Shown here piece by piece: positions 44,097 to 53,751 of a stretch of 64,000 nt of DNA; positions within the stretch are counted from its first letter, which is position 1; each line of letters begins with the position of its first letter. A model generated the notes under the pieces. It was given only the letters and a program-made list of their open reading frames with translations. It had not been told where the DNA came from and did no database searches. This stretch comes from Streptomyces marianii (GTDB lineage: Bacteria > Actinomycetota > Actinomycetes > Streptomycetales > Streptomycetaceae): NCBI RefSeq assembly GCF_005795905.1, contig NZ_VAWE01000001.1, forward strand, positions 8,311,501 to 8,375,500, in the 5' to 3' direction. Made by a program: the position numbers and the translations under genes.

Positions 44097-45631
44097 CAAC
44101 ACCGTTGCGTTTGGTCTTTGAGTTGTAAGTCAAGCCCTGCTGAACAGCGCGACGGGACCACCTGATAGATCAACGATCGGCGAAGAGAGTCGATCAAGGT
44201 CAGGGGTCCCGTTGCAGGAGAAGTCTGTCATCACGTCCACGATCGAGACAGCCCGGGGTGTGTTCGCGCCGGGTCATCTGGGGGAGTTGACCCAGGTCGT
44301 GGACTTCGCGCTGGTGGACGCGGTGCTGGAGGAGACCGGCCGGCGCGAGAAGCGCCTGCGGCTGCTGCCTTCTCGGGTGGTGGTGTACTTCGTGCTCGCT
44401 CTCGCGCTGTTCGAACACCGCTCGTACCGCACGGTGTGGTCCCAACTGACTGCCGCCCTGACCCCGCTGGCCCTGGTGCGTCCTGCGGTCTCCTCGCTGA
44501 CGCGGGCCAGGCGCAGGGTGGGGGCCGCACCTCTGCGGCGTCTGTTCGAGACGCTTGCCGGGCCCGTCGCCCGCCCCGGGCAGGAGGGGTCCTTCTACCG
44601 GGGCCTGCGCACGGTGGCCGTCGACGGGACCCTGCTGCACACCCCCGACGACGAGACGCTCACCTGGCACTACCCCAAACGGGCCGGGGAGGGTCTGGAG
44701 TTCGGCTATCCGCTCCTGCGGCTGCTGACCCTGGTCGAGTGCGGCACCCGCGCGCTCATAGCCGCCGCCTTCGGACCGGAGTCCCAGGGCGAACTCCCCT
44801 ACGCCAAGCGGCTTCTGACCTCCCTGGACCAGACAATGCTCCTACTCGCCGACACGGCCTTCGACGGCAACGAGTTCCTTGATGCCGTCCATCAGAGCGG
44901 GGCCCGGTTCCTGGTGCGCTCCGGGGCCCGCCGCGTCCCCACCCCCGCCGAGCACCTGGGCGACGGCTCCTACATCGCCCGCATCGGCTACGGCGTCCTG
45001 CCGGTGCTGCTGCCGGTGCGCATAATCGAGGCGGCCCTCACCGTCACCCTGGCCGATGGCACCGTCCGCACCGAGCAATGGCGGCTGATCACCAACCTGC
45101 TGGACCCCGTCCGTTATCCGTCCGCCGAGCTCGTTGAGCTCTATCACCGCAGGTGGCAGGCGGAAACCACGTATTTTTCGATCAAGGCCACGATGCTCGA
45201 CGGCCGTGTCCTGCGCTCCCGCAGCACCGACGGCCTCGACCAGGAGGTCTACGCCCTGCTCACCGCCTACCAGGCTCTGATCCGCGCCGGCGACGACGCC
45301 CTGACCAGGCGGCCGGAAGTACCCAGGGAACGGATCAGTTTCACCGTCCTGCTGGCCGCCGCAACCGACACCGTCACCGCCGGCCATGGAATCTTCCCCG
45401 GCACCCCCATCGACCTGGTCGGCACGATCGGCCACGCCGCCCTGAGCGACCTCCTGCCCGCCCACCGACGGCAACGAGTGAAGGCCCGCACCCGCAAGAA
45501 CCCCACCAGCAAGTACGGACCGAACGCCGGACAGCACCCCCAGAAGGCCCAGAACTACACCGTCCACACCACCGTCGCGTTCTTCGCCCACGGCCTCAAC
45601 AGCCGCTCACAGCGCTAACGCAACGGTGTTG
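44097..45631 (+). mobile_element. IS4-family element, copy A (1535 bp)
   Basis: Perfect 15-bp terminal inverted repeats, CAACACCGTTGCGTT at 44097 and AACGCAACGGTGTTG ending at 45631, are flanked by the 10-bp direct repeat GGGTGCGTGT (44087-44096 and 45632-45641). The sequence appears identical to copy B at 55714-57248, indicating recent movement. Confidence 0.95.
44212..45618 (+). CDS. IS4-family transposase, copy A
   Basis: The 468-residue protein has an N-terminal helix-turn-helix-like region, the first Asp in LRTVAVDGTLLHTPDDE, the second in MLLLADTAFDGNEF, and the YREK-type signature as YHRRWQAETTYFSIKATMLD. These mark the IS4 family. Translation probably starts at the TTG of LQEKSVIT, about 115 bp inside the left end. 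The coding sequence is intact and identical to copy B, so it is probably functional. Confidence 0.95.
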   Translation: MQEKSVITSTIETARGVFAPGHLGELTQVVDFALVDAVLEETGRREKRLRLLPSRVVVYFVLALALFEHRSYRTVWSQLTAALTPLALVRPAVSSLTRARRRVGAAPLRRLFETLAGPVARPGQEGSFYRGLRTVAVDGTLLHTPDDETLTWHYPKRAGEGLEFGYPLLRLLTLVECGTRALIAAAFGPESQGELPYAKRLLTSLDQTMLLLADTAFDGNEFLDAVHQSGARFLVRSGARRVPTPAEHLGDGSYIARIGYGVLPVLLPVRIIEAALTVTLADGTVRTEQWRLITNLLDPVRYPSAELVELYHRRWQAETTYFSIKATMLDGRVLRSRSTDGLDQEVYALLTAYQALIRAGDDALTRRPEVPRERISFTVLLAAATDTVTAGHGIFPGTPIDLVGTIGHAALSDLLPAHRRQRVKARTRKNPTSKYGPNAGQHPQKAQNYTVHTTVAFFAHGLNSRSQR

Positions 45632-45652
45632 GGGTGCGTGTCGAGTCGTGAT

Positions 45653-46021
45653 CTAGTGGTGCAGCAGCCAACGCCAGCGAGGTTGTTCGAGCATGACCGA
45701 CGTCGCGGCCAGCGCTGTCGCGACAACTGCCGCCCACGTGGGCCATGCGAACCACGGTGCCACGGCTGCGGCGGTCACTTCGAGGAGCACGAGCAGGAGC
45801 ATCGCCGCACCGGGAATCGCCACCGGCGGGTCGAACGGGCGGTCGCCGGGTGTCCCGACGACCGCCGGCAGTCCGATCAGCAGGACCAACGCGGCGATCG
45901 CGACTGCCCAGCCGACTTGGTGCAACGCCCACGGGGTGGCCGTCCAGCCGATCAGTTCGGTCAGGAACCGCAGCCCGGAGGCGGCGTTGGTGCGGTTCGG
46001 GGAGTCGGCGGCCTGGGTCAT
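45653..46021 (-). CDS. Small membrane protein, DUF2568/YrdB-like
   Basis: The 122-residue protein has four hydrophobic segments (around TATPWALHQVGWAVAIAALV, LLIGLPAVVG, IPGAAMLLLVLLEVTAAAV and WAAVVATALAATSVML). Length and layout fit the DUF2568 (YrdB) family of uncharacterised membrane proteins. Its ATG overlaps the TetR-gene stop (ATGA), so it is the third gene of the hydrolase-TetR operon. Confidence 0.65.
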   Translation of the reverse strand: MTQAADSPNRTNAASGLRFLTELIGWTATPWALHQVGWAVAIAALVLLIGLPAVVGTPGDRPFDPPVAIPGAAMLLLVLLEVTAAAVAPWFAWPTWAAVVATALAATSVMLEQPRWRWLLHH

Positions 46022-46629
46022 GATCCCTCCCCGGCATGGAGCGGCGCGGTGCCGGGCCCGCCGACGGCGGCCTCGGCCTGCATGCCGCTGATGAGCGAGT
46101 CGACGACGAACCGGTAGCTGTCGGCGTTGTCGCGCTCCATCCGGAAGGCATCGTCGTTTTCGAGGCCGACGAAGCCGTGGATCACGGTGCGCAGGGCTCG
46201 GACCGCGTCGATGGCGCGTTCATCTGTCAGCCCGAAGCCGGCGACCGCGTCGACCAGGATCTGCACCGCTTCGTAGGCCACGGCCTGGTATTCCTCGTCT
46301 TCGGGGCGCGGGGCGCGGACGCTGGCGGCGTATCGGCCGGGGTGGTCGAGGGCCCACTTCCGGTACGTCTCGGCGATCGCGCGGACCGCGTCCGGACCGG
46401 ACCGGCCGACCGCGGCCCGGGTCAGGACGGCGCCGATGTCACGGACGGCTTGGAGGCCGACGCCCCGCTGGAGGGCGTCCAGCGAATCGACGTGCTTGTA
46501 CAGGGACGGTGTCCGCACGCCGACCCGCTCGGCCAGCAGGCCCATGGTCAGGCCGGGGAAGCCGACCTCGTCGGCGAGTTCCGACGCGGCCGCGATGACC
46601 GTGGCCTGGTCGAGTCCGGCCCTAGGCAC
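46018..46629 (-). CDS. TetR-family transcriptional regulator
   Basis: The 203-residue protein has the TetR helix-turn-helix LTMGLLAERVGVRTPSLYKH near residue 30 and an all-helical ligand domain (YRKWALDHPGRYAASV, RALRTVIHGFVGLEN) of the TetR_C_33/WHG type. The GTG at 46629 overlaps the end of the hydrolase gene by eight bases. It probably represses its own operon through the AT-rich palindrome upstream of 47449. Confidence 0.85.
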   Translation of the reverse strand: MPRAGLDQATVIAAASELADEVGFPGLTMGLLAERVGVRTPSLYKHVDSLDALQRGVGLQAVRDIGAVLTRAAVGRSGPDAVRAIAETYRKWALDHPGRYAASVRAPRPEDEEYQAVAYEAVQILVDAVAGFGLTDERAIDAVRALRTVIHGFVGLENDDAFRMERDNADSYRFVVDSLISGMQAEAAVGGPGTAPLHAGEGS

Positions 46630-47449
46630 GGGCCGTCTCCAGGAACGAGCGCACCAGGCCGACCACCGCCGTCGGGAATTGGACCTGCGGGTAGTGGCCC
46701 GCCCCCGGGAGCATCTCGAGCCGGCCGACGCCCTCCGGCAGCGCGGCCACGATGGCCTCGCCCTCGGCCTTCGGGTCACCCCAGTCGGGGTCGAGGGTGC
46801 CCATGACGACCAGGACCGGGCAGTGCACGTTGCAGAGTTGGGCACCGGCGTCGGCGGCGCTGTTCATCTGCTTCCGCAGGGCCTTCATCCGGCCCGGCTC
46901 GTGCAGCATCGCGTCGGTGAGCTCAAGACTCGCGGCCCAGTCCGCCGGGCGCGGCTCCGGGGTCGCGATCTCCAGGTACTTCCGCCATCGCTTGTGGCTG
47001 CCGAGCATCGCGACGGCCGAGATCGCCGTCGCGGCCTTGCGGTAGCGGGACACGCCCAGGGCGCTCAGCGAGTACTCCACCTTGCGGGTGAACGGCGCCA
47101 GTTCGACGACGGCGCTCACGAGCGCCGGCGCCTTGGCAGCGGCGATCGTCGCGGCACCGCCGGAGATGGAGTGGCCGACCAGCGCCGCGGGACCGCCGAG
47201 GTGCTCGATCAGTGCGATCAGGTCGGCGGCGATGTCGGTGCGGGTGTAGGACGGCCACGTCGCGGTCGACTCGCCGCTGCCTCGCAGGTCCACGGCCGCG
47301 ACCCGATAACCGGCGGCCACCAGCTCCGGGACCATGAACCGATAGGCGTCGCGGCTCTGGCCGATCCCGTGCGCAAGCACGATCAGCGGCCCGGAGCCGG
47401 TCACCTCGTAGGCGAGGGTGCCGCCTTCCACGTTCAGTAGCTCAGTCAT
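46622..47449 (-). CDS. Alpha/beta hydrolase
   Basis: The 275-residue protein has the oxyanion region LIVLAHGIGQSRDAY, the nucleophile elbow VGHSISGG, the acid in MGTLDPDWGD and the catalytic His in PGAGHYPQVQ. It is cytosolic with no signal peptide. It is the first gene of a three-gene minus-strand operon with TetR and the small membrane protein. ATG at 47449 is preceded by AAGGAAG. Substrate unknown; epoxide, ester or lactone hydrolysis are all possible. Confidence 0.85.
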   Translation of the reverse strand: MTELLNVEGGTLAYEVTGSGPLIVLAHGIGQSRDAYRFMVPELVAAGYRVAAVDLRGSGESTATWPSYTRTDIAADLIALIEHLGGPAALVGHSISGGAATIAAAKAPALVSAVVELAPFTRKVEYSLSALGVSRYRKAATAISAVAMLGSHKRWRKYLEIATPEPRPADWAASLELTDAMLHEPGRMKALRKQMNSAADAGAQLCNVHCPVLVVMGTLDPDWGDPKAEGEAIVAALPEGVGRLEMLPGAGHYPQVQFPTAVVGLVRSFLETARA

Positions 47450-47455
47450 GACGAC

Positions 47456-47505
47456 TTCCTTAGCTAATTTAGATAGCCCAAAAGCTACGCCGATTAGCCG
47501 TGGCG
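47456..47505 (-). promoter_or_regulatory. Promoter/operator of the hydrolase-TetR operon
   Basis: An AT-rich stretch in GC-rich surroundings, TTAGCTAATTTAGATAGCC (47460-47478), contains the palindrome CTAATTTAG and outer arms GCTA/TAGC. It lies 11 bp before the hydrolase start and would overlap the promoter, as TetR operators do. Confidence 0.6.
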
Positions 47506-47827
47506 GTCAAGGTCAGTGCGTGAGGATCCATGGCAAGCCCGGTGAGAAGCCGCTGTGCTACCGATGTGATCACCGAGTTTGCCCTGGTCGTGTGTCACGA
47601 ACGCTGAAGGAGGCGTCGATGTAGGAGCTTCTGGAAGCGGTGCTGTGCAGGAGATGGAGGTAGGTCCTCCGGGGTCGCTCTGCAGGGGGAGGCTCCAAAC
47701 CACCGCAGGCTGCGTCGGTTAGAAGCCGTTGTCTTTCCGAATGTGATCGCTGCGTTTTCGCTGCTCAGGCATGATGTCGACGGTTCTGCGGCAGGGACGA
47801 CACGTCGTGTTGTTTCGTCGGGGAGGT
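47506..47827. other. IS-end debris with an approximate direct repeat
   Basis: No gene is supported. Segments at about 47546-47592 and 47721-47769 are similar (AAGCCG.TGT...CCGATGTGATC... versus AAGCCGTTGTCTTTCCGAATG), and look like left ends of two related IS elements; the second probably belongs to the element that carried the gene at 47828-48325. Confidence 0.45.
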
Positions 47828-48325
47828 ATGCAGGTGCCGTCGGTGATGGGGATGTTGGAGGCTCGCGAGTCGGTTGCCCGGGTGCGGGTGGAGGAACTGC
47901 GCGTCGAGGCGGACCGGGTTCGGGCCGAGCTGGCTGAGGCGGAAGCCGTGCTGGAACGGCGGGTCGTCGCGCTCGCGGAACTGGCCGAGGCCCTGGCCGC
48001 AGGTGCTGTGCCGCAGGAGCCGGTCCGACCGGCACCGGTTCCGGTCGAGGTGAAGGAGCCCGTGGCCGGTTCGGTGGTGCCCGAGTGGCGCGAGGGTGTC
48101 ACGGCTGGGGTGCTTGCTCCCGAGTACCGCAGGCTGCTGGCCGTGGTGGAGGCCGACAGCGGCGGGGAGGGGCTGCGGGCGAAGGACCTGGCTGCTCGGT
48201 TGGGCCTGGAGTTGGTGCCGGCGAAGGTCGAGGGTGTGCGGGTCAAGGCAAAGCGGCTGGTCGCGCGAGGCTGGCTGGCCGAGGGCGGGCCGGGCCTGTT
48301 CATCGTCCGAGGCCGGGCGGAGTGA
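47828..48325 (+). CDS. IS accessory-like protein, coiled coil plus winged helix
   Basis: The 165-residue protein has a long coiled coil (about 10-60: ARVRVEELRVEADRVRAELA onward), a proline-rich linker and a C-terminal winged-helix-like part (YRRLLAVVEADSGGEGLRAK, LVARGWLAEGGPGLFIV). This layout is the same as the two IS accessory proteins at 1311-1763 and 8636-9091, although sequence identity is low. Its own transposase is missing; an IS5 gene lies convergent and 5 bp away. The start could be any of the ATGs at 47828, 47846 or 47852. Confidence 0.6.
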   Translation: MQVPSVMGMLEARESVARVRVEELRVEADRVRAELAEAEAVLERRVVALAELAEALAAGAVPQEPVRPAPVPVEVKEPVAGSVVPEWREGVTAGVLAPEYRRLLAVVEADSGGEGLRAKDLAARLGLELVPAKVEGVRVKAKRLVARGWLAEGGPGLFIVRGRAE

Positions 48326-48329
48326 GTGA

Positions 48330-49166
48330 TCAGGGGCGGCGGCGGGCGAGGCGGCGTCCCATGAGCATGGCCATCGACCAGCGCATTACGGCTTCGCTGG
48401 TGGCGGGCCGGGTCTCGTAGTCGCGGGCCAGGCGACGGGAGCGCATCAGCCAGCCCAGGGTGCGCTCGACGCACCAGCGTCGGGGCAGTACGACGAAGCC
48501 GTGCATGTCGTCGCTTCGCTTGACGATCTCCAGGGTGAGGCGGAGTTTGTTCCTGGCCCAGTCGACGAGGCGGCCTGCGTAGCCGCCATCGGCCCACACG
48601 AGCCGGATCTTGCGGTGGCGGGCCAGCAGGCGGGGCAGTATGCCGCAGGCGGCGTCCCGGTCAGTGACATCGGCCGGGGTGACCAGCACCATCAGCAGCA
48701 GACCAAGGCAGTCCACGATCACGTGCCGCTTGCGGCCGTTGATGTTCTTGGCCCCGTCGAAGCCCCGTGACGGCGCCGGGACGGACGCGGCTGCCTTGAC
48801 CGACTGCGAGTCGACGATCGCGGCCGTCGGTTCCGTATCCCGGCCCTCGCTCTCGCGAACCCGGCCGCGCAGTCGGTCGTGGAACTCGGTGATCAGGCGA
48901 TGGTCGCGCCAGCGGCGGAAGAACGCGTAGACGCGGTCCCAGGCGGGAAAGTCCGCGGGCATCGCCCGCCACTTGATCCCGTTGTCCACGAGATACCGGA
49001 TCGCGTCGATCATCTGGCGGTGGCAGTAGCCCTCCGGCTGGCCGCCCTTGCCGTTCATCCATGCCGGCACCGGTAGCACGCTGCGGACCACCGTCCACTC
49101 CGCGTCGGTCATGTCCGACGGGTAGCGTCGCCCACGCTCGGCACGATCGACCGCGTTGCCGTACAC
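48330..49166 (-). CDS. IS5-family transposase
   Basis: The 278-residue protein has the IS5 layout: GRRYPSDMTDAEWTVVRSVL at the start (DUF4096-type domain), MIDAIRYLVDNGIKWRAMP, the first Asp in AAIVDSQSVKAA, the second in RLVWADGGYAGRLVDWA and the Glu in WCVERTLGWLMRSRRLARDY. A GTG at 49166 is taken as the start; the open frame reaches 49340. No break is seen. Terminal repeats were not resolved. Confidence 0.85.
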   Translation of the reverse strand: MYGNAVDRAERGRRYPSDMTDAEWTVVRSVLPVPAWMNGKGGQPEGYCHRQMIDAIRYLVDNGIKWRAMPADFPAWDRVYAFFRRWRDHRLITEFHDRLRGRVRESEGRDTEPTAAIVDSQSVKAAASVPAPSRGFDGAKNINGRKRHVIVDCLGLLLMVLVTPADVTDRDAACGILPRLLARHRKIRLVWADGGYAGRLVDWARNKLRLTLEIVKRSDDMHGFVVLPRRWCVERTLGWLMRSRRLARDYETRPATSEAVMRWSMAMLMGRRLARRRP

Positions 49167-49436
49167 GTGCGCGAGGCAATCACACGGCCGGGAGAGCGAG
49201 TTGGACACGGCAGGCAAGGACACGGAAGACTGCGGCACCAGGGCCTCCTGTTGCTCATGGACTTCGACACCCACGAGCTGTGCAGGAGGCCCTGCCTTCA
49301 TGCCCGGCAAACCGGAAATCACCCGCCCGAGTCGCCGCACTCGAACCCACGCTCACCATGATCGGTACGACAACGACTTCTTAAGTGCCGGTCGTGGTGA
49401 GCGCTGCGGGAAAAGGCGCGGCGATGATCGCGTCAG
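49167..49436. other. Intergenic DNA between IS5 gene and intron fragment
   Basis: No gene is supported. It probably contains the upstream end of the IS5 element and its flank. Confidence 0.35.
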
Positions 49437-49825
49437 GTGTGGGTCAGGAAGGCGAGCGTGAGCGAACCGCTGATGACGTGTCGTAATAAATTCCAGTGGC
49501 GTCGAAACCAGGGCGAGACCAGGGCTCTGGGACAGGTCCGGGGGGAGCCTGCTGACTGCCCGGGTGGCGTCCGGCATGTAGGCGGCGCGAGCCTGACCTG
49601 GGCTCTTGCGCGGAACGTGAGAACCTGTCGCCCCGATACTGCTGCCGGTCCGTGGGGCCGGCGGCGAGAGGGAGAGCCCCAAGCGGCCACCACCGCAAGG
49701 GGCGGAGTACTGATGCGGGGCACGGGGGCAGACCGTCTCGTAGTAGCGAGGAAGCCCGGTAACGCGGGTGGAGCGAAGGGGACGGATCATCCAGGTCTGC
49801 TTGGCGGTCAACCGGAGTTCCCGGG
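49437..49825 (+). ncRNA. Group II intron 5' structural region (second intron)
   Basis: The plus strand from the candidate 5' end GTGTG at 49437 to the reverse transcriptase ORF is a GC-rich non-coding stretch with several short hairpins and AGUACUGAUGCGGGGCACGG-like segments, as in the leader of LtrA-type introns. The ORF start lies about 390 bp in, a usual distance. Confidence 0.55.
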
Positions 49826-50560
49826 ATGAGCCGGATGAGCGGGCCAAAGCCGTTCGAGATCTCGAAGCACGTGATCTGGGAGGCGTATCTCAGGGTCAAG
49901 GCGAACCGGGGAGCGGCCGGAGTCGACGGCGAGTCAGTCGAGCAGTTCGAGGCTGACCTGCAAGGCAACCTCTACAAACTGTGGAACCGCATGTCGTCGG
50001 GCAGCTACTTCCCGCCGCCGGTGTGGATGGTGGAGATCCCCAAGCCCGGGGGAGCGGGCAAGGTCAGAGTTCTCGGAGTGCCGACGGTGGCGGACAGAAT
50101 CGCGCAGACGGCGGCGGCCATGGTCCTGGAGCCGGAGGTGGAACCGCTGTTCCATCCCGATTCCTACGGCTATCGGCCCCGCAGAAGCGCGCTGGACGCG
50201 GTCGCGGCCTGCCGGGAGCGGTGCTGGAGGACCGACTGGACGGTCGACATCGACATCCAGGGGTTCTTCGACAACCTCGACCATGATCTGGTCCTCAAGG
50301 CGGTGGCCCACCATACCGACCAGCGGTGGATCCTGCTGTATGTGGAGCGCTGGCTGAAGGCCCCGCTGCAGCACCGAAGCGGCGAACTGGCCGCGCGAGA
50401 TCGCGGGAGCCCACAAGGCTCGGCGATCTCACCCTTGCTGGCGAACCTGTTCATGCACTACGCGTTCGATACTTGGATGGACCGGACCTTCCCGGGCGTC
50501 CGGTTCGAGCGCTACTGCGACGACATGGTGGTTCACTGCCGTACCGAGGCCGAGGCGACG
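49826..50560 (+). pseudogene. ltrA: Group II intron reverse transcriptase, C-terminally truncated
   Basis: About 245 residues remain, with GAAGVDGESVEQFE, KPGGAGKVRVLGVPTVADRI, DIDIQGFFDNLDHDL, RGSPQGSAISPLLANLFMHY and the catalytic RYCDDMVVHCRTEAEA. The sequence then runs directly into the reverse strand of an IS21 istA gene at about 50560, so the thumb, maturase domain and intron domains V and VI are gone. It is distinct from the intron at 10763-14930. Confidence 0.8.
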
Positions 50561-51583
50561 GTGGCCGTCGACCAGCGGGCCAGGGTGAACGGAGTGGGCG
50601 GCAGCGGCAGCAGGGCGGCCGCCTCGAGGGCGCCGAACACGGCCATCGGCGATGCCCCGCCCAGCGGCCGGCACTGCCGTTGCCCGGCGACCTGCTGGCC
50701 CAGGTGACGGCCTCGGTCTGCATGTGCTCGATCGAGGTGAACTCCCGCCCGCGCCAGAACGAGTCGCGGACGTAGGGCATGGGCCGCTCCACCCTGGGCT
50801 TGTCTTTGGGCTTCGATGCCCTTGCGGGGTCCACCAACGCGCCGTAGTGGGTGGCGAGTTCGGCATACGCCTTGTTGATTTTCGGGTCGTAGAGGTCGGG
50901 CTTGTCGACGCCGGTCTTCAGGTTGTCCGGCGCGAGACGGCGTGGGACGCCGTCGAAGTAGCGGAAGGCCGCGACGTGTGCTTCGGTCCATGCGTGCTGG
51001 TCCAGGTGCAGGACCGGCCGTACGAACATGTGCCGTGAGCAGGGCAGCACCATCACGAACGCCCAGACGCGGTGTCGTTTGCTGGTGCGGGGGTTGGTCC
51101 ACTGGCCCAGGAAGCCGTAGTCGATCTGGGCTTCCTCGCCCGGTTCGATCTCGTCGCGCAGGACGGTGACCTGTGAGCGGCTCACCTCGTCGGGCAGCGT
51201 GGCGTGCACCAGCGGCGGAACGAGGAGATCGACACCTTCAGTTTGTGCTCGTCCCGCAGCCGCTGGTGGATCGTGGAGACCGTCACCGTTCCCAGCAAGT
51301 CCGCTATGCAGTAACGGTGTTGGTCGATGTCGGACCAGGTGACTGCCGCAGCCTCCTGTCGACGAGCCCGGGGGAAACACCCCCCGATCAGCCCGGCCCA
51401 GTCGGCCTCGCTCATCGGCGGGCCGCCCGGGATGATCCCGGACGCCTCCGCCGGCGCCAGGTACTTCCTGACCGTCTTGCGGTCCACCCCCAGTGACGCG
51501 GCCAGCGCGCTCTTCGAGCGGCCCGCGTACCAGTGGACGTAGATCTCGGTGATGTCGACCACGACGAACGTTCTCCTTGCCAT
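50561..51583 (-). pseudogene. istA: IS21-family IstA transposase, frameshifted and truncated
   Basis: The N-terminal frame reads DITEIYVHWYAGRSKSALAA (helix-turn-helix VDRKTVRKYL) and ends early near 51182. A shifted frame continues with TLPDEVSRSQVTVLRDEIEP, the DDE region QIDYGFLGQW and VPRRLAPDNLKTGVD, and changes frame again near 50720. The C-terminal end is lost at the junction with the group II intron fragment, and no istB is present. Confidence 0.8.
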
Positions 51584-51759
51584 CCGGGCTGCCCATCGGC
51601 CTGCCGAACCACGGGGCGAGGAACACGGGCAGCTCCGCGACGACCAGGTCCCTCGGTCCCGGACTCCGCGCTACCCATGGAGAATCAGGAGGAACCGCCA
51701 CAGAGAATCACACGACGCTCAAACCGCCCCAGATGATGAAAACGGCCATCGATGCCGGA
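51584..51759. other. Short debris between IS21 remnant and methyltransferase
   Basis: On the minus strand the stretch ELPVFLAPWFGRPMGSPDG (about 51585-51650) looks like a piece of another gene that I cannot name. Nothing else is seen. Confidence 0.3.
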
Positions 51760-52398
51760 TCAGCGAGCGGGTTTCTCCCAGGTCAGCGAGTACCGGCGCA
51801 GCACATGCCGGCGGTAGCGCACGCCGGGCAGCAGCCGTCGGGCAGCAGCCCGCACCTGCCCATAGCTCATCTGCGGGTCGGCGACCGGCATGCCCTGCGG
51901 ACCACGCGCGCGACGCAGCACCTTCGCGATCCGCACGATCGGGGCAGCCGCGATCAACGCCGCCCACTCCGTCACGCTCGCGTCGCGGGCCAGACCGACC
52001 ACCACCAGCGTGCCGCCGGGCCGCAGCAGCTCACGCATGCGGACGAGGGCCGCCTCGAAGTCCATGTGATGGATCGTGGTCACCGAGCAGACGAAGTCGT
52101 AGCCCGCAGCGGGGAGGTCGGCGGTGAGGAAGTCGCCCTCGACGAAGGTGAGCTGCGGGTGGCCAGCAGCGGACTCGCGTGAGCAGGCGATCATGTCCGA
52201 CGACTTGTCGATCCCGGTGACGCGTGTCGCCCGCTCGGCGAGCTTCCGTGCCAGCAGCCCGTCCCCGCAGCCAACGTCCAGGGCATCGCCGCAACCCTCG
52301 GGAACAGCCCGGAGGATGCCCGGGTGCCGGGCAACGTTGGTGTTCCAGTACGGCTCTGCGACGGGCTGGCGCATCGGGTCATCGTAGAGGCCGGTCAT
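51760..52398 (-). CDS. Class I SAM-dependent methyltransferase
   Basis: The 212-residue protein has motif I DALDVGCGDGLLARKLAE, the acidic ribose-binding end of strand 2 (VTGIDKSSDMI), the VEGDF segment and the post-core RELLRPGGTLVVVGLARD. It belongs to the Methyltransf_11/25 type. The start is the ATG at 52398 (MTGLYDDPM) or 52374 (MRQPVAEPYW). No pathway neighbours indicate a substrate; both sides are mobile DNA. Confidence 0.8.
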   Translation of the reverse strand: MTGLYDDPMRQPVAEPYWNTNVARHPGILRAVPEGCGDALDVGCGDGLLARKLAERATRVTGIDKSSDMIACSRESAAGHPQLTFVEGDFLTADLPAAGYDFVCSVTTIHHMDFEAALVRMRELLRPGGTLVVVGLARDASVTEWAALIAAAPIVRIAKVLRRARGPQGMPVADPQMSYGQVRAAARRLLPGVRYRRHVLRRYSLTWEKPAR

Positions 52399-52440
52399 GG
52401 CCTGCCGAGTGCGCACCGACGGATTCGCCGTCCCCCTGGG

Positions 52441-53555
52441 GAGGCATGATCGCAGGGATGGGGAATTACATGAAGCTGATCATGCAGATCGTGGGGAATT
52501 TCCTGACCGTCGACAGGGGAGGTGAGCGCCTGTATTCGCCACGCGTGGATGTGCTCCATGCCGCGGGCGAGCTTGTCGGCCAGGTCCCGGCCGGACAGGC
52601 GGATGTACTGGAGCGTGGAATCGGTGTTGCGGTGGCCAGCGAAGGTAGCGATCGCGTGCAGTTCCCAGCCCATCCGGGCCAGATCGGTCAGACACAGGTG
52701 ACGGGTGGTGTGGGTCGAGAATCGCGGGACCCCGGCCTCCAGGGCGATCCGGCGGACCACCTTCGACCAGGTCCAGGGTCAGCGGCTGCCCGTGATTGCG
52801 CCGGGACTCCGACAGGAACAGCGGCCCCCTGGCCCGGCTGACCGTGACCCGGTGGGCGAGGTAGGCCGACATCAGCACGCCGGTCGACGCCGAATACGGC
52901 ACCACCCGCTCCAGGCGGTTCTTCGTCGTCTCCGCCCGCACCCTCAGCGTCCGGTGGGCCGGATCGAGGTCGTCGGTCCGCAGCGAGCACAGCTCCTCTC
53001 GCCGCAGCGCGGCATCGTAGGCCAGGGCCAGCATCACCCGGTTGCGGACCGGCTCCTCCAGCGCGACCTGCAGGATCCCCAGCCACTGCTGTTCACTGGG
53101 GATCCACGGCAGCTTCGTCAGCCGCGGCACCAGCCCGCGCTGGTACCCGCTCCTCTGGCGCCCCGGGGTGTATCGCCCCCGGCCGACCGGGTCCGAGTCG
53201 CGTAGGCCTTCCTCCATGAGGAAGTCGTAGAACAGGCGGACCGGCACCAGGCGCAGCTGGATGGTGGCGTTGGCCAGTCCTGCCCCCGAGTCGAACGAGA
53301 CCACATTGACCCCCGACGGTGCGGCCGTGAGGTCAATTCCCTTACGTAGACGGCTATATGTGCGCGGTTCGCCGTGACCGGGTCGACGGTCTCCCGTTCG
53401 CACATCAGCAGGTACTCGGCCAGCCCGCGGGCGTAGGCATCAATCGTGCGGGGCGCACGGCCGAGATCCGTCCAGATCGTCAGCCAGGCCGCCGCCTGCT
53501 CGTGCCGGCCGAGCACCGGCCACTTCTCCATCAGCAGCGTCGTACCGCTCAACAC
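52441..53555 (-). pseudogene. Tyrosine recombinase/integrase, frameshifted
   Basis: Three frames make one enzyme: an N-terminal core-binding domain (HEQAAAWLTIWTDLGRAPRT, YARGLAEYLLMCERE), then the catalytic Arg in ALAYDAALRREELCSLRTDD, then HTTRHLCLTDLARMG and GHRNTDSTLQYIRLS with the His-x-x-Arg, His and nucleophilic Tyr. Frame changes occur near 53320 and 52760. All catalytic residues survive, so the decay is recent. It may have served a lost integrative element. Confidence 0.75.
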
Positions 53556-53751
53556 ATCTCCCGAGTCCGTGGTTGCACCGGAGAGACATGATCACCCCGG
53601 GCAGATTCCACGTAACTTGTAAGATGATCAAACGTCAGATGTTCGGACGAGCCAAGCTCCCCCTGCTCCGCAAACGCGTCCTTTTCACAGCGGCAGCAAC
53701 CAGGTGACCCGGGAGCCAGGTCTGTCAGACCCCTGCGGCATGCTCACCCGC

